A DNA stretch of 64,000 nt, from the NCBI GenBank assembly GCA_937922675.1, contig CALAJN010000005.1:248001-312000 (forward strand). Direction: 5' to 3'. This DNA comes from an uncultured Granulosicoccaceae bacterium. GTDB taxonomy: Bacteria > Pseudomonadota > Gammaproteobacteria > Granulosicoccales > Granulosicoccaceae. Every line of letters begins with the position of its first letter. The stretch's first letter is position 1. Of this stretch, positions 53,209 through 62,992 are shown in pieces. The notes beneath the pieces were generated by a model. That model was not told the DNA's origin. It was given only the letters and a program-made list of their open reading frames with translations, and ran no database searches. The position numbers were made by a program, and so were the translations under genes.

Positions 53209-54644
53209 GCACTGCCGCGCCGTCGTTCTACTGGTTTGACTACGAGACCTTCGGCCGCTCCGCAGTCTGGGATCATCCGGCACAATTCGCAGGGCGACGC
53301 ACCGATCTTGACCTCAAGCCCATCGACGAGCCCGACGTCTTCTATTGCCGACTCCCCGGCGATTATTTGCCAGAGCCCGGCGCCTGTCGCATCACTGGCA
53401 TTACCCCGGACAAGGTCATGCGCGAGGGTATGCCGCAAGCACGCTTCATCGAGCGTGCGGTCGCACAACTGGGTGCACCCGGTACCATATCGGTGGGCTA
53501 CAACAGCGTGCGCTTTGATGACGCCTTTACACGTCACACCCTGTTTCGCAACCTGCTGCCACCCTACGATCACGAGTGGCGAGACGGAAATTCTCGTTGG
53601 GACCTGATTGATGTTGTTCGCCTGACCCGCGCACTGCGCCCCGAGGGCATAGAGTGGCCAACCGACGAACACGGAGCGCCAAGCAACAAACTTGAGTTGT
53701 TGACACAAGCCAACGGCATCGAACATGCCGCCGCTCATGATGCATTGTCCGATGTCGACGCCACCATCGGCATGGCACGACTGCTGAAAGACAAACAACC
53801 CCGTTTGTTCAGCTTTACCTTCGAGCATCGCGGCAAGGTTCAGGCTGGCAAACTCTTGAACGTACAGGACCGCGCTATCGTGTTGATGGCTGCGCCCTTC
53901 ATTCCCGGAAGCCGACATAACCTCGCAGCGGTCGTTCCGATCTGTCGCGACCCCAAAGACGGTAACGGTGTGATTGTTCTGGATCTCGAGACCTCACCCG
54001 AGCTCCTGCGTGATCTTGGCGCTGACGAACTGGAACGCCGTGTGTTCTCACGCCGTGATCAGTTGGGTGAGCAATCCCGCATCGGACTTGCAACAGTCAA
54101 ACTCAACTCTTGCCCGGTGCTGGCCCCGTTCAAGACCCTGCGCTGCGCCGATGCCGAGCGCCTTGGCATGAACCTTAAAGAACTCGAAAGACGACATGCT
54201 CAATTGCTTGGATTGCTGGACTCAGCCTTGCTCGCAAAGATTGAGTCAGTGATGACGTGCAAGTTCGAGGACGGCGCTACGGATGTAGACGGCACTCTCT
54301 ACAGTGGCGGTTTCCTGTCCGACGGCGATCGACGCAAACTCGATAGCGTTCGAAAGCTTGATCCTGCCAAGCTCGCTACAGCCAGACCTGTGTTCGATGA
54401 TCCCCGCCTGGATGACATGCTGTGGCGCTATCGCGCACGCAATTGGCCAGAGAGTCTGTCGCAGGATGAGCAACAACGCTGGCGCGAACACATCACACAA
54501 AGATTGTCACAAGGCGATAAACCCTGGTTGGACTGGAACGCCTTTGATCGCGCTATGGCCGAGACTGACTGGACTCTGGCTGAAGCGCCCTTGCGCAGCG
54601 CCCTGCAAGACTATCGCGAGCAGCTGCAGGCAACTCTGTCATAG
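53205..54644 (+). CDS. sbcB: Exodeoxyribonuclease I
   Basis: ExoI degrades single-stranded DNA 3' to 5' and works in mismatch repair and recombination control. The 479 residues (E. coli 475) begin with the DEDD site FYWFDYETFG, followed by SVGYNSVRFDDAFTRH and HDALSDVDATIGMARLL. The SH3-like and C-terminal helical domains follow, as in SbcB. The start is GTG 53205 in a GTGA overlap with the hydrolase stop. Confidence 0.95.
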   Translation: MSTAAPSFYWFDYETFGRSAVWDHPAQFAGRRTDLDLKPIDEPDVFYCRLPGDYLPEPGACRITGITPDKVMREGMPQARFIERAVAQLGAPGTISVGYNSVRFDDAFTRHTLFRNLLPPYDHEWRDGNSRWDLIDVVRLTRALRPEGIEWPTDEHGAPSNKLELLTQANGIEHAAAHDALSDVDATIGMARLLKDKQPRLFSFTFEHRGKVQAGKLLNVQDRAIVLMAAPFIPGSRHNLAAVVPICRDPKDGNGVIVLDLETSPELLRDLGADELERRVFSRRDQLGEQSRIGLATVKLNSCPVLAPFKTLRCADAERLGMNLKELERRHAQLLGLLDSALLAKIESVMTCKFEDGATDVDGTLYSGGFLSDGDRRKLDSVRKLDPAKLATARPVFDDPRLDDMLWRYRARNWPESLSQDEQQRWREHITQRLSQGDKPWLDWNAFDRAMAETDWTLAEAPLRSALQDYREQLQATLS

Positions 54645-54713
54645 TGCGTGAGGGCAAACCCCTTGCACAACCGTGCAGAGGCGGCGCCACCGCCTCTGGT
54701 AACATTGCCGCGC

Positions 54714-55427
54714 ATGGGTCAGCAGCAAATCAAGCTGTATCAGGGGTCTGTCACCGACTGCAGTTATCTGTCAGATCGAACAGCCACCAACATCTATGCC
54801 GACCCGCATCATCCGCAACCGCGACTGGTCTATAACCAGCTGATCAAACGCGGCTTCCGGCGCTCTGGTGAGTACGTCTACCGACCCGGGTGTACCGGAT
54901 GCAGCGCGTGTGTACCGGTGCGTATTCGTTGCCAGGCATTTGAACCGCGTCGTACCGACCGACGCAACCTCAAGCGCAACAGGGATCTGACCGTTGGCTT
55001 TGCGCCGGCGCGCTATACCGATATCCACTTCGAGCTCTACGAACGTTACCTGGCGAACCGGCATCCCGACGGTGGCATGGACCACCCCGAACCCGAGGAC
55101 TTTGAACGATTTCTGTTGAACCCCTGGGGGGAAACCCTGTTTGTCGAGGTGCGCCTTCGCAACACGCTGATTGCCGTGGCGGTCAGTGACGCGGTGTCCG
55201 ATGGACTGTCCGCGGTGTACACCTTTTTCGATCCTGATCAGGCAAACCGTGCATTGGGTCGGTACTGCATTTTGCAGCAAATCGAGCTGTGCCAGAGCCT
55301 GTCTTTCGAGCATCTGTATCTTGGCTACTGGGTCGATGGGTCACGCAAGATGCAATACAAGACCGACTACCGACCACAAGAGCACTTTGATGGACGCGAG
55401 TGGGTGGACTACTGTCCGGACGCCTGA
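54714..55427 (+). CDS. bpt: Aspartate/glutamate leucyltransferase
   Basis: Bpt transfers leucine from Leu-tRNA to N-terminal Asp or Glu, marking proteins for ClpAP. The 237 residues carry the Cys-rich entry GFRRSGEYVYRPGCTGCSACVPVRI, then KRNRDLTV, ANRHPDGGMDHP, GLSAVYTFFDPD, and LGYWVDGSRKMQYKTDYRP; all are Bpt features. ATG 54714 gives the family length. The frame is open to a GTG at 54648. The 3' end overlaps the convergent cyclase gene by 19 bp. Confidence 0.94.
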   Translation: MGQQQIKLYQGSVTDCSYLSDRTATNIYADPHHPQPRLVYNQLIKRGFRRSGEYVYRPGCTGCSACVPVRIRCQAFEPRRTDRRNLKRNRDLTVGFAPARYTDIHFELYERYLANRHPDGGMDHPEPEDFERFLLNPWGETLFVEVRLRNTLIAVAVSDAVSDGLSAVYTFFDPDQANRALGRYCILQQIELCQSLSFEHLYLGYWVDGSRKMQYKTDYRPQEHFDGREWVDYCPDA

Positions 55428-56728
55428 TCCCGTACCTGTTCAATGCCGCGCAGGTATAGCTCGTACATCGGCCTTGGCCCAACACCGTCACGCAACTGTT
55501 CAAACAACACACGAGCACGCTCCCAGTCGCCCTCCTTGCTGGCATGCATGGCCTCCTGATGTTGTTGCAAGGCTTGTAACATGACCTCATCCACATCGGT
55601 GGCAGCGCCGAGCGGCTGCAACATGGTGACCGGTGTGCTGCGTCCTTTGACCATCACCGTATCCAGCTCGCGAAACAGCATGTCCGGCAGGGCCTCTGCG
55701 GTCTTGTCTGACACAATGATCGGCACCCGGTACTTGCGCGTCTGCGCCTCCAGTCGTTGGGCCACGTTGACCGTGTCACCAACGACGGTGTAGTCCATAC
55801 GGTATTCAGATCCGAGCGGGCCGACGTTTGCAAGCCCGGTCGACAAACCCAGCCCAAGCTGTATCGCGGGCAACCCGCGATCACTGCAATCGGCGTTGAG
55901 TGCCGTGATCTCACGCTCGATATCCATAGCCGCCGACAGGGCGTCAAAAGCATGGGTTTGACTGCGTGCAGGTGCTCCCCATACCGCCATGACCGAGTCA
56001 CCCATCAGTTTGTCTATCGTGCCCCGATGTCGGACAACAACCCGGCTGACAAGTCCGAAAAATCCGTTGAGCCACTCCGCAACTTCCTGCGGCTCGAGGT
56101 TCTCGGCCACTGCCGAGAAACCTACAATGTCGCAAAACAGAACACTGATCTCTCGCTGTTCACCAGCGAGCCCCATGGACTCCGGATAGCGACTGTAGGC
56201 AGAGGCAAGCTCCGGCGGCACATACTGACTCAACAAATTTGCAAAACGCTTGCGATCGCGTACCTCGGCGGCATACGACAGCAACACGTAGAGTGCATAC
56301 AGCACCACGACGATCAACAGCTCAAACTCGACCGGGATGCGCGGTACTGCCTCACCGGCTTGAAAATGCAGAGCCACCAGGGCGAGCGCTGCGAGGATAG
56401 CGGCGGCTGACGCCGGCAGAATGAGCAGCCACGGCAGGGCGAGCGCCAACGCCAAGGTCAACAAACGGCTGATCCAGAACAGTTGACCGAAGGGTTCTGC
56501 GTCCGCGAAGGCAAAGGTTCGCCCACCCGTGACAGACAGCGAGAACAGCTCACCGGAGGCGTCCTGACCGGGGGTCCAGGTGGCGTCCACATGCAGGCGA
56601 AACACACCAAGACCAGTGACAACAAGGGTCACCAGCGCGGCCACCAGCAGCAGTGTGAACACTACAGTGCGGCGTCGGGATCGGGAGTGAGGAATCTTCA
56701 CGGCATCGCATGCTACCGTCATCTGCAT
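55409..56728 (-). CDS. Class III adenylate cyclase with N-terminal membrane region
   Basis: This 439-residue membrane protein has one helix near residues 21-42, a periplasmic stretch (about 45-80), two or three more helices (about 85-155) and a C-terminal cyclase domain (190-385). The metal-binding aspartates are D200 in LFCDIVGFS and D244 in LMGDSVMAVWG. K240 (IDKLMGD) and the DYTVVGDTVNVAQRLE segment match adenylate rather than guanylate cyclases. It probably makes cAMP. A C-terminal helical tail follows. Its ATG overlaps the divergent hydrolase ATG in the sequence CATG. Confidence 0.9.
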   Translation of the reverse strand: MQMTVACDAVKIPHSRSRRRTVVFTLLLVAALVTLVVTGLGVFRLHVDATWTPGQDASGELFSLSVTGGRTFAFADAEPFGQLFWISRLLTLALALALPWLLILPASAAAILAALALVALHFQAGEAVPRIPVEFELLIVVVLYALYVLLSYAAEVRDRKRFANLLSQYVPPELASAYSRYPESMGLAGEQREISVLFCDIVGFSAVAENLEPQEVAEWLNGFFGLVSRVVVRHRGTIDKLMGDSVMAVWGAPARSQTHAFDALSAAMDIEREITALNADCSDRGLPAIQLGLGLSTGLANVGPLGSEYRMDYTVVGDTVNVAQRLEAQTRKYRVPIIVSDKTAEALPDMLFRELDTVMVKGRSTPVTMLQPLGAATDVDEVMLQALQQHQEAMHASKEGDWERARVLFEQLRDGVGPRPMYELYLRGIEQVRDQASGQ

Positions 56729-57470
56729 GAATGCACCCGATTCAAATGCGTCTTATCTGCTCGAATCCTTCCCCATCGGGCCCATGGATAACTTCGGCTA
56801 CCTTGTGGTGGACCGAGCAACCGGGCAGGCAGCGACCATCGATCCCGCCTGGGATAGCGATCGCATTCGCGCCTTGGCGAGCAAACACGCGGCTCACGTC
56901 AGCCAGGTATGGCTCACTCACAGCCACTACGACCACATAAACGCACTGGACGACTTTCGTGATCTGCCGATACATCTTGCGCGTCTGGAGCTGCCCTTCT
57001 GGGAGCAGCAGTTCGCCACCGGGGCGACAAACTGCGTGACAGCGCCTCCAGGCGATCCGGTCCTGCACGATGAGGGCGACACGGTGAGGCTGGGTGAAAC
57101 CGAGATGACCTGGCGTGTAACGCCGGGACACTCACCCGGCTCCTCCTGCCTGGTGCTGAGTCAGGATGTTCTGACGGCGGATACCGTGTTTGTCTTCGGC
57201 TGTGGCCGCTGCGATCTGGACAGCGGTGACCCTGTGGCCATGTTTGATTCGCTGAACAGGCTCAAGGGCTTGATCCCCCCCGGTCACCGCATACACCCCG
57301 GGCACAACTACGGCATCTGGCCGAGCAGCACCTTCGCCGAACAGCTGACCGGCAACCCGTTTCTGATGTTTGAGGACGCAGCGGCATTTACGCAGTACCG
57401 TATGCACGATCACGGTCGCCTGCGCAGTCAGCCCTTCGGACCACAAAGCTCGCCATACCCCGACAGCTAG
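56727..57470 (+). CDS. Metallo-beta-lactamase-fold hydrolase, glyoxalase II-like
   Basis: This 247-residue protein has the metal motif THSHYDHI (HxHxDH) near residue 70. Further metal-ligand regions are GHSPGSSCLVL, ADTVFVFGCGRCD and HPGHNYG. The order fits glyoxalase II and related thioesterases. A C-terminal helical segment with NPFLMFEDAAAFTQYRM is shorter than in GloB, so hydrolysis of S-lactoylglutathione or a related thioester is likely but not certain. The start overlaps the cyclase start on the other strand; the end overlaps the hisN-type gene by 4 bp. Confidence 0.88.
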   Translation: MNAPDSNASYLLESFPIGPMDNFGYLVVDRATGQAATIDPAWDSDRIRALASKHAAHVSQVWLTHSHYDHINALDDFRDLPIHLARLELPFWEQQFATGATNCVTAPPGDPVLHDEGDTVRLGETEMTWRVTPGHSPGSSCLVLSQDVLTADTVFVFGCGRCDLDSGDPVAMFDSLNRLKGLIPPGHRIHPGHNYGIWPSSTFAEQLTGNPFLMFEDAAAFTQYRMHDHGRLRSQPFGPQSSPYPDS

Positions 57471-58285
57471 GCCTCGCTGCCGGACAGCAGCGCCAGCGCC
57501 TCGCTGTGCAACTCTGCTGTGCCCGCCGCCAGCACCGAGCGGGTGTTGCGGTCAATCGGCTCGCCATCAAGACTGGTGATCACACCACCTGCCTCGCGCA
57601 CGCCGACAGTGAGCGCCGCAATATCCAGTATGTTCAGGTCAGACTCCACGATCAGATCGGTCTGCCCGCAACAGAGCTGGTGGTAGTGGCGAAAATCACC
57701 ATAGCCACGTGTTCTGACCACCCGTGACACCAGCTGGGCGTAGCGCTGCCAGGCCTCAGGATTACGTGCCAGCGACACCAGATTTCCAGAGGACAGAAAC
57801 GCCTCATCAATCGAGGTAACCGCGCTGCTCGTTACCGCCTCGCCGTCAATCGTCACACCGCCGCCACGCACGGCCACCAGGCGTTCCTTGAAGGCGGGTG
57901 CATGCGACACCCCGAGCACCAGCTCGCCATCGGCCTCAAGCGCAATCTGTGTGCTGTAGTACGGCATGCCGCGCACAAAACTCTTGGTGCCATCAATCGG
58001 ATCGACCAGCCAGACGAGTTGATGCCTGTCCCTGCGCTTGTCTCCGGCCTCGCCCGGACTGTGGCCGGTTTCCTCGCCGTAGAACGCCGCTTGCGGCAGG
58101 GCCTCGGACAACTGAGCGTGGATCACTTGCTCGCAGGCAATGTCCGCCTCGGTGACCGGCGACGCATCCGCCTTGTGCGATACCTGCCAGTCGCCACGGG
58201 CAAGGTATCCAGAGATCACACCTGCGGCGTCATCGGCGGCGTGACAGGCAGCCACGCGGGCAAGCTCCAGCGGCAAAGCACTCAT
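57467..58285 (-). CDS. hisN: Histidinol-phosphatase (HisN), inositol-monophosphatase family
   Basis: This 272-residue enzyme has the lithium-sensitive phosphatase metal sites: SPVTEADIACEQ, YGEETG and VDPIDGTKSFVRG. The C-terminal DLNILDIAALTVGVREAGG is also typical. The TRGYGDFRHYHQLCCGQTD segment favours the HisN-type histidinol phosphatase over SuhB. This would supply the penultimate step of histidine synthesis. ATG 58285 is chosen over 58303. It is divergent from rep. Confidence 0.88.
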   Translation of the reverse strand: MSALPLELARVAACHAADDAAGVISGYLARGDWQVSHKADASPVTEADIACEQVIHAQLSEALPQAAFYGEETGHSPGEAGDKRRDRHQLVWLVDPIDGTKSFVRGMPYYSTQIALEADGELVLGVSHAPAFKERLVAVRGGGVTIDGEAVTSSAVTSIDEAFLSSGNLVSLARNPEAWQRYAQLVSRVVRTRGYGDFRHYHQLCCGQTDLIVESDLNILDIAALTVGVREAGGVITSLDGEPIDRNTRSVLAAGTAELHSEALALLSGSEA

Positions 58286-58413
58286 GTATGTATCGATCGG
58301 CAATGTGACTCAGCGCCAGAGTATGACCGAGCCGACGCCGATCGACATCCTTCACAGATGGTGTGACCACTGAGCTGCCGGAAGCTCTAGACTCCGGCGC
58401 TGCGACTGAACCT

Positions 58414-58449
58414 GTCAGCCCACCCGTCAGCCCACTCGTCAGCCCAAGG
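58414..58449 (+). repeat. Three 12-bp tandem repeats upstream of rep
   Basis: GTCAGCCCACCC, GTCAGCCCACTC and GTCAGCCCAAGG are consecutive 12-bp units at 58414, 58426 and 58438. They lie just before the likely rep ATG at 58456. In the longer frame from 58363 they would encode a VSPP/VSPL/VSPR repeat. The last unit carries the AAGGGAG ribosome binding site. Confidence 0.75.
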
Positions 58450-58455
58450 GAGTCC

Positions 58456-60486
58456 ATGCGCCTCAACCCTCAGCAACTTGCCGCGGTCACACACTTCGAG
58501 ACACCGCTTCTCGTGCTGGCGGGTGCCGGTAGCGGCAAGACCGGCGTGATCACGCAGAAGATCGCCTGGCTCATTCGAGAAAAACAGTACACACCAGACT
58601 CCATCGTGGCGGTGACCTTCACCAACAAGGCGGCCGCCGAGATGCGCGAGCGTGTGGCGGCACTCATGAAACAGCGTGGCAACAGCGCAGGTAGCCGCAA
58701 CCCCGCCAAGGGCCTGACTGTATCGACCTTTCACCGACTCGGTATGGGCATCCTCAATCGTGACGGACAAGCAATCGGTATCCGTCGCGGGTTCACCATC
58801 CTTGACCAATCGGATTCCCTGACGGCCTTGCGCGAGGTCATTCGCGAGAGCAAGGCGGCTATCGAGGAGCGCCCGCTGCAGGCCATCATCTCGAACTGGA
58901 AGAACGACTTTGTCTCACCAACTGCGGCACTCAGCCAGGCAGCCGATGATCGCGAGCAGGCCGCGGCCTTGATCTACGCGCGCTATGACGAATTGCTGCG
59001 CGCCTGCAACTCGGTTGATTTTGACGATCTGATTGGCCTGCCCGTGAAGTTGCTGCAGGAGCACGAGTCGGTGCGTGAGCGCTGGCGCGGCAAGGTCCGC
59101 CATTTGTTGGTGGATGAATATCAGGACACCAACGCGGCGCAATACGCGCTGGTGCGGGCGCTGGTGGACCGCTTCGGGTCATTGACCGCGGTGGGTGATG
59201 ATGATCAGTCCATTTACTCCTGGCGTGGTGCACGTCCCGAAAACCTGGCTTCTCTGCAAGACGACTATCCGAACTTGAAGGTGATCAAGCTCGAGCAAAA
59301 CTACCGCTCCAGTCAACGCATCCTGCGCGTGGCCAATGCCCTGATCAGAAACAACCCGCACGTGTATGAAAAACGACTCTGGTCCGATCTCGGTCTCGGA
59401 GAGGAGCTACGTGTGTCTGCCTGCAGTCACAGTCAGGACGAGGCGGAGTGGGTGTCAGCAGACTTGATGACACGACACTTCGGCAAGAACTTCGAGTTCG
59501 GTGACTTTGCGATTTTGTATCGCAGTAATTTTCAGGCACGCCCCTTTGAAAAGGCACTGCGCGAGAAGCAGATTCCCTACCAGATCTCCGGCGGTAGCTC
59601 CTTCTTTGACAAGGCCGAGATCAAGGATCTGCTCGCCTACTTTCGACTGTTGATCAATCCCGATGACGACACCGCCTTTTTGCGTGTAATTAATACACCG
59701 CGACGCGAGATAGGCCCCTCAACACTGAAGATACTCGGGGAACACGCCCGTGCCCGCAGCAGTAGTCTGTTTTCGGCCTGCTATGACTTTGGTCTGGAGG
59801 GCCTGCTGCCTCAGCGCGCACTCCACCGCTTGAGACAGTTTGCAGACTTCATGACACTTGCGGCCGATAACGCAACGCGCGGCGATTTGATGACGGTGCT
59901 GCGTGGTCTTGCCAATGACATCGACTACGACAGTTGGCTTGAGGCGCAGGCAGAGACACCGGCACGTCTGGAGCGCTCGCGCGCCGATGTTGAGGAGTTG
60001 TTTGAGTGGATCAAGCGTATCTCGGTGGACGATGATCAACGCGACCGAGACCTCGCTGACATCATTGCCCAGCTCTCACTGCATGATCTGCTCTCACGCC
60101 AGAGTAACGACAACAACTCGCGGGAAGTGCAGATGATGACGCTACATGCTGCCAAGGGACTTGAGTTTCCGCACGTGTACCTCGTTGGTATGGAGGAGGA
60201 GCTGTTGCCGCATCGCAACAGTGACAGCGACGAGGGTATCGAGGAAGAGAGGCGCCTCGCCTACGTGGGTATTACCCGCGCTCGTCGCACCCTCACCTTT
60301 ACCCACACTCGGGCTCGGTCGCGCTTTGGCGAGACCAGCGCGGTCGATGCCAGCCGATTTCTCGATGAGCTGCCGAGCGAGGATCTCGACCGTATTGGCG
60401 ATCTGAACAGCGGCTCTCCAGAACGCCGCCGCGAGAATGGCAAGGCGGCCCTTGCAGGTCTTCTTGACATGCTCTCGAACGATTAA
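58456..60486 (+). CDS. rep: ATP-dependent DNA helicase Rep
   Basis: Rep is a superfamily 1A 3'-5' helicase that clears proteins ahead of replication forks. The 676 residues (E. coli 673) begin MRLNPQQLAAVTHFETPLL. Walker A AGAGSGKTGVITQK and VAVTFTNKAAAEMRER follow, then LVDEYQDTNAAQY, GDDDQSIYSWRGA, LEQNYRSSQRIL, TLHAAKGLEFPHVYLVG and EERRLAYVGITRAR. ATG 58456 with AAGGGAG close upstream is preferred. The frame is open to a GTG at 58363, which would add the repeat-encoded leader. Confidence 0.96.
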   Translation: MRLNPQQLAAVTHFETPLLVLAGAGSGKTGVITQKIAWLIREKQYTPDSIVAVTFTNKAAAEMRERVAALMKQRGNSAGSRNPAKGLTVSTFHRLGMGILNRDGQAIGIRRGFTILDQSDSLTALREVIRESKAAIEERPLQAIISNWKNDFVSPTAALSQAADDREQAAALIYARYDELLRACNSVDFDDLIGLPVKLLQEHESVRERWRGKVRHLLVDEYQDTNAAQYALVRALVDRFGSLTAVGDDDQSIYSWRGARPENLASLQDDYPNLKVIKLEQNYRSSQRILRVANALIRNNPHVYEKRLWSDLGLGEELRVSACSHSQDEAEWVSADLMTRHFGKNFEFGDFAILYRSNFQARPFEKALREKQIPYQISGGSSFFDKAEIKDLLAYFRLLINPDDDTAFLRVINTPRREIGPSTLKILGEHARARSSSLFSACYDFGLEGLLPQRALHRLRQFADFMTLAADNATRGDLMTVLRGLANDIDYDSWLEAQAETPARLERSRADVEELFEWIKRISVDDDQRDRDLADIIAQLSLHDLLSRQSNDNNSREVQMMTLHAAKGLEFPHVYLVGMEEELLPHRNSDSDEGIEEERRLAYVGITRARRTLTFTHTRARSRFGETSAVDASRFLDELPSEDLDRIGDLNSGSPERRRENGKAALAGLLDMLSND

Positions 60487-60508
60487 ACCGTATCGGGCTA
60501 GTATCGGA

Positions 60509-60535
60509 CTTGAATTCCGGCGTGGCTGGCATACC
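60509..60535 (+). promoter_or_regulatory. Weak sigma-32-like promoter candidate for lon
   Basis: CTTGAA (60509-60514) is followed after about 12 bp by TGGCATACC (60527-60535), which keeps only CAT of the CCCCATNT heat-shock -10. It lies in the 94-bp gap between rep and lon. lon is a heat-shock gene in E. coli, which is why the site was examined. The match is partial. Confidence 0.25.
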
Positions 60536-60580
60536 TTGTTCAGTTGCGCGTAATTGCACCAGTGAGAATCCTCCTACCGA

Positions 60581-62986
60581 ATGGACCAAGACGCGAGTGA
60601 CACCGGCCTGAACGACGAGGTCATAGACGGCGACGCATCGCCCCGGTCAGGCGCCGAGCTGATCGTTCGCGACCAGAACCTGCCGAGCAAGTTGCTGTTG
60701 TTGCCGATTTTCGAGCGACCCTTCTTTCCGGCGCAGGTTCAGCCCCTGGTCATCGATGAGGATCCATGGGAGGAGACCTTCGAGCGTCTCGCCGCCATGG
60801 ACCAGCATTTCGTTGGCCTGTGCTACGCCGGCGAGCACGAGGACACCTCGAATGCCGAGCCAGACGAGTTTGCGCGCATCGGCTGTGTCGTCCGCCTGCA
60901 CAACGTGGTTGCAGGCAACGGCAAGATACAGTTTATCGCTCAAGGTCTGCAACGCTTTCATATAGACAAATGGATCAGTCGCAAGTCGCCTTTTGCAGCC
61001 GAGGTCAGTTACCCCTCGAACACGCCGGGCAAGACCGCCGAGATCAAGGCCTACGCCATGGCCCTGATTCAGGCCATAAAAGAGCTCATACCGCTCAACC
61101 CGCTCTACAACGAGGAGCTCAAGAACTTCCTCAATCACTTCAATCTCAACGAGCCCTCTCCGCTGGCAGACTTTGCCGCAGCGATTACCACTGCAGCAGG
61201 CCCTGACCTGCAAGCCATTCTTGACACCATTCCGCTGCAAAAGCGTATGGAACGCGTTCTTGTGTTGCTACACAAGGAGCTTGAGGTGGCTCGTTTGCAA
61301 GCCGAAATTCGCTCAGAAGTCGAGCAGAAAATGTCCAAGCACCAGCGTGAGTTTTTCTTGCGCGAGGAGCTCAAGGTCATCCAGCGAGAGCTGGGGCTTG
61401 CCAAAGATGACAAGACTGCAGATATAGAGAGTTTTCGTGAACGCATGCAAACACGTGAACCGCCCGAGCATGTCGAAAAGCGCTTTGACGAAGAAGTGCA
61501 GAAGCTCTCTGTTCTTGAATCCGGCTCGCCCGAGTACGGTGTGACTCGCAACTATCTGGACTGGCTGACCTCAGTTCCCTGGGGTCTGCACTCGGAGGAC
61601 AAGCTCAACCTGCCGCGTGCCAGGCGAATTCTCAATCGTGATCACGCAGGGCTTGCCGATATCAAGGATCGCATCCTCGAGTTCATAGCCATGGGCGCGT
61701 TCAGAGGCGAAGTCTCGGGCTCGATTCTGTTGTTCGTCGGTCCACCAGGTGTTGGCAAAACCTCCATCGGCAAGTCGATAGCGGAATGTCTTGGTCGCAA
61801 GTTCTACCGCTTCAGCGTTGGTGGTATGCGCGATGAGGCAGAGATCAAAGGACACCGGCGTACTTACATCGGTGCAATGCCAGGCAAACTTGTGCAGGCG
61901 ATGAAGGAGGTCGAAGTACAGAACCCTGTAATCATGCTCGACGAGATAGACAAGATGGGTGCCTCGTTTCAGGGCGATCCTGCCTCTGCGATGCTCGAGG
62001 TACTCGACCCGGAGCAAAACGCCGAATTCCTCGACCACTATCTGGATCTGCGGCTGGATCTGTCCAAAGTGCTCTTTGTATGCACGGCAAACCAACTCGA
62101 TACCATTCCACGACCGCTGCTCGATCGCATGGACACAATCCGACTCGGCGGCTATATCGCCTCGGAAAAGTTCGAGATTGCCAAACAGCATCTCTGGCCC
62201 CGCTTGCTCGAACGCAACGGGCTCAAGTCGAGCCAGGTAAAGCTCTCCGATGCAGCACTTAAAAGTCTGATCGATGGCTACGCGCGTGAGGCGGGTGTTC
62301 GCTCGCTTGAAAAACTGCTGCATCGCATCCTGCGAAAAAGCGCAGTCAAGTTGCTCGGCAAGAGCAAATCGATCAGTGTCAGTGGTCGCAACCTTGCCGA
62401 CTTTGTCGGCGAGCCACCCTTTCGTGCCGAGAAACAGCTCGGCGGGGTCGGAGTGATCACGGGACTTGCCTGGACGTCCATGGGCGGCGCCACCCTGCCA
62501 ATAGAAGCAACGGTTGTACATGGCAAGGATCGCAGCATGAAGTTGACCGGCCAACTGGGCAAGGTCATGAACGAATCAGCCCAGATAGCGCACAGCTTCG
62601 TGACAACCAACGGCGAACGCTATGGCGTCAAGCCGGATTGGTTCCTGAACCACGCCCTGCACGTTCATGTTCCCGAAGGTGCTACTCCCAAGGACGGACC
62701 AAGTGCCGGCATCAGCATGACCAGTGCCCTGCTTTCATTGGCGCTGAGAAAGTCCGTGGCCAAGCGAATCGCCATGACAGGCGAGATCACGCTGACCGGT
62801 GAGGTACTTCCGGTTGGCGGCGTCCGTGAAAAATTGATTGCCGCCCGTCGTATCGGTATCAAGGAAGTCCTCTTGCCGGAAGGCAATCGGCGCGATGTCG
62901 GCGAGCTACCCAAACACATCGTGACAGGCTTGAAGATTCATCACGCATCGCACTACGACGACGTGCACGAGATTCTCTTTGCCTGA
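60581..62986 (+). CDS. lon: ATP-dependent protease Lon
   Basis: Lon degrades misfolded and regulatory proteins as a homohexamer. The 801 residues (E. coli 784) have the N-terminal substrate domain (LLLLPIFERPFFPAQVQPL, residues about 35-230), Walker A GPPGVGKTSIGKS and Walker B VIMLDEIDKMG. The C-terminal protease has the catalytic Ser in DGPSAGISMTSA and the Lys in GGVREKLIAARR. The first 30 residues are acidic and unusual for the family. It starts 94 bp after rep. No Shine-Dalgarno is obvious. Confidence 0.96.
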   Translation: MDQDASDTGLNDEVIDGDASPRSGAELIVRDQNLPSKLLLLPIFERPFFPAQVQPLVIDEDPWEETFERLAAMDQHFVGLCYAGEHEDTSNAEPDEFARIGCVVRLHNVVAGNGKIQFIAQGLQRFHIDKWISRKSPFAAEVSYPSNTPGKTAEIKAYAMALIQAIKELIPLNPLYNEELKNFLNHFNLNEPSPLADFAAAITTAAGPDLQAILDTIPLQKRMERVLVLLHKELEVARLQAEIRSEVEQKMSKHQREFFLREELKVIQRELGLAKDDKTADIESFRERMQTREPPEHVEKRFDEEVQKLSVLESGSPEYGVTRNYLDWLTSVPWGLHSEDKLNLPRARRILNRDHAGLADIKDRILEFIAMGAFRGEVSGSILLFVGPPGVGKTSIGKSIAECLGRKFYRFSVGGMRDEAEIKGHRRTYIGAMPGKLVQAMKEVEVQNPVIMLDEIDKMGASFQGDPASAMLEVLDPEQNAEFLDHYLDLRLDLSKVLFVCTANQLDTIPRPLLDRMDTIRLGGYIASEKFEIAKQHLWPRLLERNGLKSSQVKLSDAALKSLIDGYAREAGVRSLEKLLHRILRKSAVKLLGKSKSISVSGRNLADFVGEPPFRAEKQLGGVGVITGLAWTSMGGATLPIEATVVHGKDRSMKLTGQLGKVMNESAQIAHSFVTTNGERYGVKPDWFLNHALHVHVPEGATPKDGPSAGISMTSALLSLALRKSVAKRIAMTGEITLTGEVLPVGGVREKLIAARRIGIKEVLLPEGNRRDVGELPKHIVTGLKIHHASHYDDVHEILFA

Positions 62987-62992
62987 GCGTGG

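Noticed and set aside
61571-62554. 327-codon open frame antisense to lon
   Set aside because: Its composition follows the lon codons in mirror image and no family is recognisable.
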